Shown: positions 1-5,592 of the stretch, one piece after another
Layout of the letters: each line of letters begins with the position of its first letter
Numbering within the stretch: the stretch's first letter is position 1
Source: Bacteroidota bacterium
GTDB taxonomy: Bacteria > Bacteroidota > Ignavibacteria > Ignavibacteriales > Melioribacteraceae
DNA length: 7,059 nucleotides
Direction of reading: 5' to 3'
NCBI GenBank assembly: GCA_023381535.1
Contig: JAMCSN010000044.1
Coordinates: 1-7,059, forward strand
Notes under the pieces: generated by a model
The model's input: only the letters and a program-made list of their open reading frames with translations
Database searches by the model: none
Told to the model about the DNA's origin: nothing
Position numbers and translations under genes: made by a program

Positions 1-1
1 C

Positions 2-463
2 CCCTTTTCTTTTCCTTATACATCAAAAGAACAAACAGCATTAGTTGCCCAAGGGTTTTCCCCGACTCAGGTTTATTTGTATATGAAAATAAAATATAGC
101 ACACTCCCGGACTTATTGAAGAATAGACGATATTATATTACTGGAGTTGTTACAGAAAACAGCGTAGTTAATTTTTCTCAACCAATTGAAATTGTTCAAA
201 GTGATAATTATTATGACGTAATTTTTGCTGGTAGCATTCTTGGAAGATTATGTCACCTTTTAGCGGATATGAGTGTCCCTGCGCATGTTAGAATAAGATC
301 ACATCCATGTGATGTGGCTAAAGGTGATAGATACGAAATGGAAATTGGCGGTAAGTACTGGTCGGGTGCAGGTTCGAGTTGTAATTCAATCCCACCAGCT
401 TTCCCAGCTGAGAACTGGACTTATCTAAATGCGATTAATCAAGGAGGTGTAATAAGTGCTTGA
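2..463 (+). CDS. Zinc-dependent phospholipase C / P1-nuclease-like domain, N-terminal part of a secreted T9SS protein (5' partial, ends at in-frame TGA)
   Basis: The frame is open from the left edge, so the true start and any signal peptide lie outside the window. The TTG at 77 and ATG at 83 are internal codons, not credible starts. Bases 251–286 encode C-HLLAD-MSVPAH, a His-x3-Asp-x5-His motif (His at 254–256, Asp at 266–268, His at 284–286), followed by HPCD and GDRYE. This resembles the metal-binding helix of the zinc-dependent phospholipase C / S1-P1 nuclease fold, whose members use three zinc ions to cleave phosphodiester bonds. The frame stops at TGA 461–463, but the same frame continues without another stop to 1447 and encodes what looks like the rest of the domain plus a secretion tail. 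I read it as the front half of one broken gene. Family placement is from motif memory only, and the substrate is unknown. Confidence 0.72.
   Translation, partial: PFSFPYTSKEQTALVAQGFSPTQVYLYMKIKYSTLPDLLKNRRYYITGVVTENSVVNFSQPIEIVQSDNYYDVIFAGSILGRLCHLLADMSVPAHVRIRSHPCDVAKGDRYEMEIGGKYWSGAGSSCNSIPPAFPAENWTYLNAINQGGVISA
461..463 (+). other. In-frame TGA stop interrupting the phospholipase-C-like/T9SS gene
   Basis: Reading from base 2, the codons around this point are AGT-GCT-TGA-TCT-AAA. The upstream and downstream coding stretches are in exactly the same frame, so no frameshift is involved. A single substitution (for example from CGA, TGG or GGA) would restore the frame. No plausible ribosome binding site or ATG follows: the next in-frame TTG is at 479 and the next in-frame ATG at 611. 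Confidence 0.85.
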
Positions 464-1447
464 TCTAAAAAGAACCCATTGAAATATCTTTTTTATACAA
501 CAGCGCAAATTGCAGATGTCTATAATTGCTACAGATATAGCAACGAAACATTTGTGGGAAATCGTTCTTTTAACTTATTGGATCAATATACTAATGATGA
601 CTACTCCGAAATGTCAAGCATAATTAATAACATCCCGAATCAATTTGGTAGTTGGACAGATGAGTTAAATAGTATTGGTTCAAATTCGTTGATATATGCT
701 ATTCGTGCAACGGCCGGGTTACTTTACTTATTCGAAAGAGAGTCATTTTTTTCGAAACCATTATCTGGAGCATCTTTAATTGGGGACTTCACTCTTTATC
801 AAGGAGGAACTGGTCATTGGTGGGTTCAACCTCTTGATGGTATTTCACCATTTACATATCAATGGGAGATATATTATTTCAGTAATGGCGCAAATTTATT
901 AAGTGCCAATACCAGTAGAGTAATTGGTCCCAACTCTGTCATAAGCGGTCAATGGGTTCCAGTTGGAACAAACTCTCCAACATTTAGCAAACCTTTTTAT
1001 CCATATGACCTAAGAAGTTTTAAATTGCGCTGCACAGTTCGCGACGGAAGTAACACAACTAAAGTATCAAATGAATTTTATGTTGATGTTGTTAACACCC
1101 CTCCGCCGCAAGCAAGTATTGTTGCGGATAATAATGACAATGCACTGAAACTGGAAAAGGAATCTACTCAAGAAGAAATTCCGGCTTACTACTCGCTGAA
1201 TCAGAATTATCCAAATCCGTTTAATCCATCAACAAAGATTTCCTACTCTTTGCCCGAAGCTAATTTTGTAACGCTGAGAATTTATGATATGCTTGGTAGA
1301 GAAGTTTCAACTTTGGTAAATGAAATGAAACCGGCCGGCACATTTGAAGCAGAGTTTGATGCTTCAAAACTTTCAAGTGGGACTTACGTTTACAAACTAA
1401 CGGCGGGCAATTTCCAGTCGATTAAGAAGATGATAGTTGCAAAGTAA
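464..1447 (+). CDS. C-terminal part of the same secreted protein: end of PLC-like domain, Ig-like region, T9SS type A sorting domain
   Basis: This is the same frame as bases 2–463, after the TGA. Numbering from the TTG at 479, residues 2–90 (YLFYTTAQIADVY, then SLIYAIRATAGLLYLF) look like the closing helices of the zinc-dependent PLC-like domain. Residues about 104–206 are an Ig/PKD-like beta region (SPFTYQWEIYY, FKLRCTVRDG). Residues about 239–322 are a T9SS type A C-terminal sorting domain: NYPNPFNPSTKI, LRIYDMLGREV, SGTYVYKLTAG, ending KKMIVAK. Proteins with this tail are exported by Sec, cross the outer membrane through the type IX machinery, and are released or anchored with tail cleavage. 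This half has no signal peptide, so translated alone it could not reach that machinery, and the upstream half alone would lack the tail. That supports one interrupted gene. The frame ends in tandem TAA codons (1445–1450). The tail is confident, the Ig-like call moderate. Confidence 0.8.
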   Translation, partial: SKKNPLKYLFYTTAQIADVYNCYRYSNETFVGNRSFNLLDQYTNDDYSEMSSIINNIPNQFGSWTDELNSIGSNSLIYAIRATAGLLYLFERESFFSKPLSGASLIGDFTLYQGGTGHWWVQPLDGISPFTYQWEIYYFSNGANLLSANTSRVIGPNSVISGQWVPVGTNSPTFSKPFYPYDLRSFKLRCTVRDGSNTTKVSNEFYVDVVNTPPPQASIVADNNDNALKLEKESTQEEIPAYYSLNQNYPNPFNPSTKISYSLPEANFVTLRIYDMLGREVSTLVNEMKPAGTFEAEFDASKLSSGTYVYKLTAGNFQSIKKMIVAK

Positions 1448-1464
1448 TAAACACTTCTTTGTGC

Positions 1465-1486
1465 GCCGCCGTTTGATAATGGCGGC
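1465..1486 (+). terminator. GC-rich hairpin just after the T9SS gene, possible terminator
   Basis: GCCGCC at 1465–1470 pairs with GGCGGC at 1481–1486 around a 10-base loop, 18 bases past the TAA at 1445–1447. No T-run follows, so it is not a textbook intrinsic terminator. It could be a 3'-end stabilising structure or a remnant of an intergenic palindrome. Confidence 0.3.
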
Positions 1487-1515
1487 TACCTTAATTGCCT
1501 TCAAAACCTCTTTCT

Positions 1516-1854
1516 ATGCAAAAAAAAGCAACTTTGACGAAACTAATCGTATTTCTGAACGAATTTGAGACATTTCAAGCCAAACTTATCTCATTGCAAG
1601 ACCAACATGTATCATTGCAAGACTAACAAATGCCGTTGCAGAGTTTACTAATACGATTTCAAGCTTTACTAATGCCATTTCCAGCCCAACTTGTCTCATT
1701 GCAGAACTTACAAATCCCGTTGCAGACTTGAACAATGTCATTGCAATGCTTGCTTACATCATTTTAACGCCGCACAATTGCTTTGCAGAGTTGACAAATC
1801 CGTTTGCAATGCTACCTAACAGGTCTGCAAAACCAACGTACAGATTTGCAGTAA
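1516..1854 (+). pseudogene. Decayed heptad-repeat reading frame (LQxxxIS repeats)
   Basis: From the ATG at 1516 the frame encodes 36 residues, starting MQKKATLTKLIVFLNEFETF and continuing with heptads FQAKLIS and LQDQHVS before TAA at 1624–1626. Past that stop, the same frame keeps a seven-residue pattern to about 1854: the first residue is Leu or Phe in all 14 units, the second is Gln in 12, and the sixth is usually Ile, Val or Met. The internal stops are TAA 1624, TGA 1729, TAA 1765 and TGA 1792. Three of them fall at the fourth heptad position, where intact units have CAA, TTA or TTG, and one falls on the usual Gln codon. Each is one or two substitutions from sense. This looks like a low-complexity, coiled-coil-like gene degenerating by point mutation without indels. 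Another frame (from 1569, stop at 1899–1901) is open across the whole array but has no ATG until 1746. Function unknown; the stretch may never have been expressed. Confidence 0.4.
1572..1851 (+). repeat. Degenerate 21-bp tandem repeat array, about 13.3 units
   Basis: Units begin at 1572, 1593, 1614, 1635, 1656, 1677, 1698, 1719, 1740, 1761, 1782, 1803, 1824 and 1845 (last one partial), exactly 21 bases apart with no insertion or deletion. The unit opens ATTGCA(A/G), with T at position 3 in all copies, T at position 2 in 13 of 14, and C at position 5 in 13 of 14. The second half is loosely (T/C)TNACNAAT followed by two or three pyrimidine-rich bases. The best-kept copies are 1614, 1635, 1656, 1698 and 1782. 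The period is 7 codons and also close to two DNA helical turns. There are no spacers, so it is not a CRISPR array. Confidence 0.87.
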
Positions 1855-1922
1855 TGGAAAACTCAATACCCGTACACTCAAATTCTTTGCTTAATAACTG
1901 AAGTTACACAGAAGGGGACATT

Positions 1923-1995
1923 TGTCATTCCGAACTTGTTTCGGAATCTCTTTTTTTGCGCTGTTTCTAGATGCTGAAACAAGTTCAGCATGACA
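1923..1995. repeat. REP-like inverted repeat made of two self-complementary hairpins
   Basis: The left arm (1923–1949) and right arm (1969–1995) are reverse complements at 23 of 27 positions, separated by a T-rich 19-base spacer. Each arm is also a hairpin by itself: ATTCCGAA (1927–1934) pairs with TTCGGAAT (1940–1947), and ATGCTGAA (1971–1978) pairs with TTCAGCAT (1984–1991), both with five-base loops. The four differences between arms fall in the stems and preserve pairing inside each arm. Similar GTCAT-CCGAACTTGTTTCGG palindromes are common between genes in Bacteroidota, so this is probably one copy of a dispersed family, but copy number cannot be seen here. Confidence 0.8.
1927..1957 (+). 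terminator. Hairpin plus T-run within the inverted repeat, possible intrinsic terminator
   Basis: The left-arm hairpin (8-bp stem 1927–1934/1940–1947) is followed after three bases by seven T residues (1951–1957). That is the layout of a Rho-independent terminator on the + strand, and could end transcripts from the T9SS gene or the repeat array. The same bases are explained by the dispersed palindrome, so a terminator role is inference. Confidence 0.3.
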
Positions 1996-2135
1996 TTCTA
2001 TAGATTTTGCGTAACATCAATTAATATTTGATTTAGATTTTTGTTTATCCTAAGAAGAAATCTTTTTAGAATTTTCCTTTCGAATATTTTATTAAGTCTC
2101 TCGCAAAGAAGTTGTTTTGAAATCAAGCAAACATC

Positions 2136-2157
2136 TCCTTTCGTTCAAATGAAAGGA
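2136..2157. repeat. Short perfect hairpin in the intergenic island
   Basis: TCCTTTC (2136–2142) pairs with GAAAGGA (2151–2157) around an eight-base loop. No T-run follows. It lies 8 bases before the ATCCGTG repeat and may belong to the same composite intergenic element. Role unknown. Confidence 0.35.
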
Positions 2158-2164
2158 ATCACAA

Positions 2165-2207
2165 ATCCGTGCTAATCTATTTAATCCGTGTTCATCCGTG
2201 TGCCATT
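2165..2207. repeat. ATCCGTG short repeat with about 10-bp period
   Basis: ATCCGTG or its variants begin at 2165 (exact), 2175 (ATCTATT, degenerate), 2184 (exact) and 2194 (exact), ending in CCATT at 2207. The spacing is 9–10 bases, about one helical turn. I recall similar ATCCGTGTTC-type sequences between genes in Bacteroidota and other phyla. It is presumably a dispersed intergenic repeat rather than a site for the downstream gene. Confidence 0.6.
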
Positions 2208-2315
2208 ACATCGTTGCGCTCAATTGGATTTCTCTTCGCATAATGAGGATTAAATTTTTATTTTGTCTTTGGAATTACTAATTTCACCAATCAAAAAGTC
2301 ACACATCTAAACCCT

Positions 2316-3059
2316 ATGAAAAAGTTATTGTCCTTATTTTTATTAGTAATCTTAGCCCTTCCGGTAACGGCTCAAGAAGGCGATGAGGTTGGATGGGTCG
2401 GAAGATTTGGCGCAGCAGGCGGGTTTTCTCCGGTTTATGTTTTTCCAAATGTAAATCCCGTGAATGATCTCGTTAAACAATTTGGTATAAGCGGGCTTTC
2501 TACCTCCGGTATGTTTACCTGGGGCGGCTCCGGTTATGCTTACATTATGATAATAGACAATTTGAGAATCGGCGGAATGGGAATAAGCGGATCGATAAGC
2601 ACTACAGGGACAAGCGAAGGATTTAACAAAGAAGTTGATTACAGCTACGGTCTTGGTGGATTGACAGTTGAATATACATTACCGTTTATAAATAGAATTG
2701 CTGTTTCTGTTGGAACCATAATTGGCGTAGGCTCATCCAGCATACAATTCTATAAGAACCAGGATAATTATATTTGGGAAGGCATTACATCACCCCCACA
2801 TCTTTCTTCTAGACTTGTCTATGATTTGAATATTAGCAGAAAATACACAAACACATTTTTCACTATAACACCAACATTGAATGTTGATATCCCCCTCAAC
2901 AGATTTATCGCCTTCAGAGTTGGAGGAGGTTATATTTTCTCTTTCAACAACGAATGGAAGGTTGACAACAATCAAATATTGAGAGGAGTGCCGTCGGATT
3001 TGAAAAGCAATTCATTTTTTATTCAGACCGGTATTTATTTTGGGTTGTTTGCATTTTGA
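2316..3059 (+). CDS. Exported outer-membrane beta-barrel protein, family not identified
   Basis: This 247-residue protein starts at ATG 2316 with a clear Sec signal peptide: MKK, a Leu-rich core at residues 4–15, then PVTA-QEG with likely cleavage around residue 19 or 20. The mature part alternates short polar turns with amphipathic beta strands rich in Gly and aromatic residues (about 29–42, 70–94, 108–121, 127–147, 180–191, 197–211, 233–247). It ends in ...GIYFGLFAF with a C-terminal Phe, the typical signature for BAM-assembled barrels, so the outer membrane is the likely location. No Shine-Dalgarno precedes the start; the leader is A-rich. It is the first gene of the polysaccharide cluster, and its stop overlaps the start of rmlB (TGATG), which suggests co-translation. 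A porin, an assembly factor or a structural barrel would all fit; I cannot choose. Confidence 0.8.
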   Translation: MKKLLSLFLLVILALPVTAQEGDEVGWVGRFGAAGGFSPVYVFPNVNPVNDLVKQFGISGLSTSGMFTWGGSGYAYIMIIDNLRIGGMGISGSISTTGTSEGFNKEVDYSYGLGGLTVEYTLPFINRIAVSVGTIIGVGSSSIQFYKNQDNYIWEGITSPPHLSSRLVYDLNISRKYTNTFFTITPTLNVDIPLNRFIAFRVGGGYIFSFNNEWKVDNNQILRGVPSDLKSNSFFIQTGIYFGLFAF

Positions 3060-4093
3060 TGGGTAAGGTGAAAAAAATATTGGTTACCGGCGGCGCGGGA
3101 TTCATTGGAAGCAACTTCATCAATTATATCCTTTCTAAGCGCGACGATTATTTCATTGTTAATCTCGACAAACTGACCTACGCAGGCAATCTTGAAAACT
3201 TGAAGCCGGTTGAAGGGAAAAATAATTACAACTTCATAAAGGGCGATATTACCAACAATGAACTTGTGGACTATCTTTTTAGGAGATTTGAAATAAAATT
3301 TGTTGTAAATTTCGCCGCAGAATCTCACGTTGATAGGAGCATTTTAGGATCGGAAATTTTCTACAGAACAAACGTAATAGGAACAACTGTTTTGTTAGAA
3401 GCGTCACGCCGATATCACGTTGAGAAATTTCTGCAAGTCTCAACCGATGAAGTTTACGGAAGTCTTGGTCCAACCGGATTATTCACAGAGCAAACGTCAT
3501 TAAGTCCCAACAGTCCATATTCATCAAGCAAAGCGGCTGCAGATATGGCGGCGCTCGCGTTTCATCATACATACGGATTGCCGGTAGTGATTACAAGGTG
3601 TTCTAACAATTATGGCCCGCTTCAATTTCCGGAAAAACTAATTCCGCTTATGATTATTAACGCTCTCAACAACAAAAAATTGCCTGTCTATGGTGACGGA
3701 TTAAATGTTCGCGATTGGATTTACGTGGTTGACCACAATAAAGCTGTCGAGTTGGTTCTTGAAAACGGAAAAGTTGGCGAAGTTTACAATGTTGGTGCCA
3801 GTCGAGAGATGAAAAACATAGAGATTGTTAAATTGATTCTGAAAAAATTGGGAAAAGGTGAAGAACTGATTGAGTTTGTTAAAGATCGCCCCGGGCATGA
3901 TAGGCGTTACGCGATCGACTCTTCGAAAATCCAAAATGAACTCGGATGGAAACCGGAATTCAATTTTGAAAATGCCATCAGCGATACAATCGATTGGTAT
4001 CTGCAAAATAAAAATTGGTGGGAGAGAATTATCTCGGGTGAATATCAAAATTATTATAACGAACAATACGCTCACAGATTTAATAAGAATTAG
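3059..4093 (+). CDS. rfbB/rmlB: dTDP-glucose 4,6-dehydratase
   Basis: RmlB converts dTDP-D-glucose to dTDP-4-keto-6-deoxy-D-glucose in the cytoplasm, an NAD-dependent step toward dTDP-rhamnose and related deoxysugars of surface polysaccharides. The protein is a short-chain dehydratase of usual length (344 residues from the ATG). The Rossmann motif TGGAGFIG is at residues 10–17. The catalytic Thr-Asp-Glu triad is in STDEVYG (T129, D130, E131) and the YxxxK pair is Y154/K158 in PYSSSK. Further family motifs are NFAAESHVDRSI, TRCSNNYGP and RDWIYVVDHN. I start it at ATG 3059, giving a one-base overlap with the barrel gene stop (TGATG). A TTG one codon earlier (3056) is possible but less likely. 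No key residue is missing. Its usual partners rmlA, rmlC and rmlD are not in the window, so the final sugar is unknown. Confidence 0.95.
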   Translation: MGKVKKILVTGGAGFIGSNFINYILSKRDDYFIVNLDKLTYAGNLENLKPVEGKNNYNFIKGDITNNELVDYLFRRFEIKFVVNFAAESHVDRSILGSEIFYRTNVIGTTVLLEASRRYHVEKFLQVSTDEVYGSLGPTGLFTEQTSLSPNSPYSSSKAAADMAALAFHHTYGLPVVITRCSNNYGPLQFPEKLIPLMIINALNNKKLPVYGDGLNVRDWIYVVDHNKAVELVLENGKVGEVYNVGASREMKNIEIVKLILKKLGKGEELIEFVKDRPGHDRRYAIDSSKIQNELGWKPEFNFENAISDTIDWYLQNKNWWERIISGEYQNYYNEQYAHRFNKN

Positions 4094-4102
4094 AAAAACT
4101 AT

Positions 4103-5545
4103 ATGAAAAAAATATTTGTTGTTGTCTTTGTTTGTTTCGCTTCTCTTTTGTTTGCTCAGGATGATAACCAGCAATTGAGCAAGCAGAGTAACCTTTCGAT
4201 GTTTCAACCGATCACAGTAACAATCGGCGGTGATTTTATAGTCACCGGTTCGTTCACGGCGTACAAGTCGGAACGTCTTGATCATTTCATCACAAAAGTA
4301 TTCACCGAAGCCGAATTGAATATGCGCTCCGGGCTAAACCAGATTGATATGATCAAAAAAGTCACGGCGCAAATTGAAAAGTATGCCAAGCGCGATATCA
4401 CTTTGAAGCACCGCAACGGCGAAACTGTAAAAATTGATTTGCTGAAGTATCGTTTAACCGGAGATATGTCAAACAATCCGTATCTGCAAGATGACGACGT
4501 TATCATTTTCCCTTCGTACGATGATGAGAGAAGTATTGTTGAGATTAGCGGCGCCGTTAACAAGCCGACAAAATTTCAATTTGTGGATGGAGACAAACTT
4601 TCCGATGCTATTCTGTTCGCCGGCGGAATTAATCCCGCTTACGATAATGTTACAACCGCGGAAATTTCAAGACTAAGCAACGATGGAAATAAAGAAAATG
4701 TTATCAATGTGCCGATCAAAGATGATTACAAACTGCAGATTGGCGATCGGATCAGAATTCTATTTAAGGATAACGATAAGAAAGCCTACAAAGCCTTAGT
4801 GTTGGGCGAAGTAAGAACACCGGGTTACGTTTACATCACAAAAGATAACACAACAATAAAAGATGTTATTGCTAAAGCAGGCGGATTTACCGATAAAGCC
4901 TGGCTTGAAAGAAGCGAACTTCTGCGAGGAACTAGTGAAGTAAATGTATTGAAGATGAAAGCGTTACGCGATGAATTTGAGAAGGATAGAAATTTCAATA
5001 CGATTCTTACAGAGAAATATTTGAACGATGTGTTTATTGAGCAGATGAAAATGCTGCGCATGAACGATATGTACGCGGAAGATTCGTCTTCAGTGGCTCT
5101 TGACAACACTCTACGGGTTCTTCAAAGCAAAAGTATAATTGATTTTACCAAGATCAATTCCGATACAACAACAGAAAGCAAACACATCGTTCAAGACGGA
5201 GATATAATTGTAATCCCGCAACGAGAAGATTTGGTTTACGTTTTTGGGCAAGTTAGAAATCCCGGATATGTTGAGTATGTACCTCAGAAAAGTGATAAGT
5301 ATTACATTAACAAAGCCGGCGGATTGGGCGAGCGTGCCGAAAGCGAAGTGAAAATTATTAAAGGCGGATCGTATGCGTGGATTACTGCAGACAGTGATTC
5401 GAAAATTGATCCGGGAGATTTCATTTACGTTCCCAAAAATGTTCCAAAGCCGTTTGAATATTATATGCGGACACTCGGATATGTCTCAACGGTAGTAACA
5501 GCTGTGGCAACAGTCATCTTAATAGTTGTTCAAGCAAAAAAATAA
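4103..5545 (+). CDS. SLBB-repeat polysaccharide export protein (Wza-type)
   Basis: The 480-residue protein starts 9 bases after rmlB. It has a signal peptide (MKKIFVVVFVCFASLLFAQ, cleavage near residue 18–19) with no lipobox: Cys11 lies inside the hydrophobic core, so it is probably not a lipoprotein like E. coli Wza. Four SLBB-like units follow, at about 36–92 (ITVTIGGDFIVTGSFTAY), 145–191 (VEISGAVNKP...FAGGI), 231–276 (VLGEVRTPGYVYI...AKAGGF) and 377–420 (VYVFGQVRNPGYVEY...NKAGGL). The first two and last two are bridged by L-x-DDDVIIFP-like and QDGDIIVIP-like segments. A C-terminal hydrophobic helix (about 458–477) resembles the Wza helix that forms the outer-membrane pore ring. The canonical N-terminal export-domain motif (Y-x-LGPGD) is not evident. 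Role by family: periplasm-to-surface conduit for capsule or exopolysaccharide, working with the Wzz-type protein encoded next. Function class is confident, exact subfamily less so. Confidence 0.88.
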   Translation: MKKIFVVVFVCFASLLFAQDDNQQLSKQSNLSMFQPITVTIGGDFIVTGSFTAYKSERLDHFITKVFTEAELNMRSGLNQIDMIKKVTAQIEKYAKRDITLKHRNGETVKIDLLKYRLTGDMSNNPYLQDDDVIIFPSYDDERSIVEISGAVNKPTKFQFVDGDKLSDAILFAGGINPAYDNVTTAEISRLSNDGNKENVINVPIKDDYKLQIGDRIRILFKDNDKKAYKALVLGEVRTPGYVYITKDNTTIKDVIAKAGGFTDKAWLERSELLRGTSEVNVLKMKALRDEFEKDRNFNTILTEKYLNDVFIEQMKMLRMNDMYAEDSSSVALDNTLRVLQSKSIIDFTKINSDTTTESKHIVQDGDIIVIPQREDLVYVFGQVRNPGYVEYVPQKSDKYYINKAGGLGERAESEVKIIKGGSYAWITADSDSKIDPGDFIYVPKNVPKPFEYYMRTLGYVSTVVTAVATVILIVVQAKK

Positions 5546-5592
5546 ATTTTGATTTAAAACAAAACGAAATTTGTATTAATGGTAACCAAACT
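5546..5592 (+). other. 47-base AT-rich gap between export and chain-length genes
   Basis: This is the only real gap inside the polysaccharide cluster; the other junctions overlap or are 9 bases apart. It is very AT-rich with a TATTAA-like element at 5574–5579, but with no convincing -35 partner at normal spacing. An internal promoter is possible but cannot be shown. No Shine-Dalgarno precedes ATG 5593. Composition becomes more AT-rich from here on. Confidence 0.4.

Larger units (their letters stand above)
1448..2315. other. 868-base repeat-rich intergenic island without a convincing intact gene
   Basis: Between the T9SS gene and the barrel gene I see no credible intact gene on either strand. 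The region holds, in order, a GC hairpin, the 21-bp array with its decayed frame, the paired-hairpin repeat, an AT-rich stretch (about 1996–2130) with no recognisable feature, a small hairpin and the ATCCGTG repeat. The promoter of the downstream cluster should lie in the last ~110 bases, but I cannot name it: neither a clear TTGACA/TATAAT pair nor a clean Bacteroidota TAnnTTTG box stands out. Confidence 0.6.

Noticed and set aside
461..500. Possible selenocysteine insertion element after the TGA
   Set aside because: Only a weak A/T stem (AAAAAGA near 467–473 pairing with TCTTTTT near 489–495) is present, with no stable G/C stem or GGU-type apical loop, and the position is not a redox-active site in this fold.
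479..1447. Independent gene starting at TTG 479
   Set aside because: The frame continues upstream with homologous-looking domain sequence. There is no ribosome site, and a protein starting here would lack the signal peptide its type IX tail requires.
1572..1851. CRISPR array
   Set aside because: The 21-base units are directly abutting, highly diverged from each other, and have no spacers or neighbouring cas genes.
2214..2244. Sigma-70-like promoter (TTGCGC ... CATAAT) before the barrel gene
   Set aside because: The spacing of 19 bases is too long, the -35 match is poor, and this lineage may use different promoter motifs. It is not strong enough to annotate.
3701..4285. Long antisense frame opposite rmlB, and similar minus-strand frames at 2790–2975, 3035–3328, 4282–4563, 4831–5109, 5514–5816 and 6405–6695
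   Set aside because: These lie opposite well-supported genes, show no domain or signal features of their own, and are explained by codon bias of the true genes.
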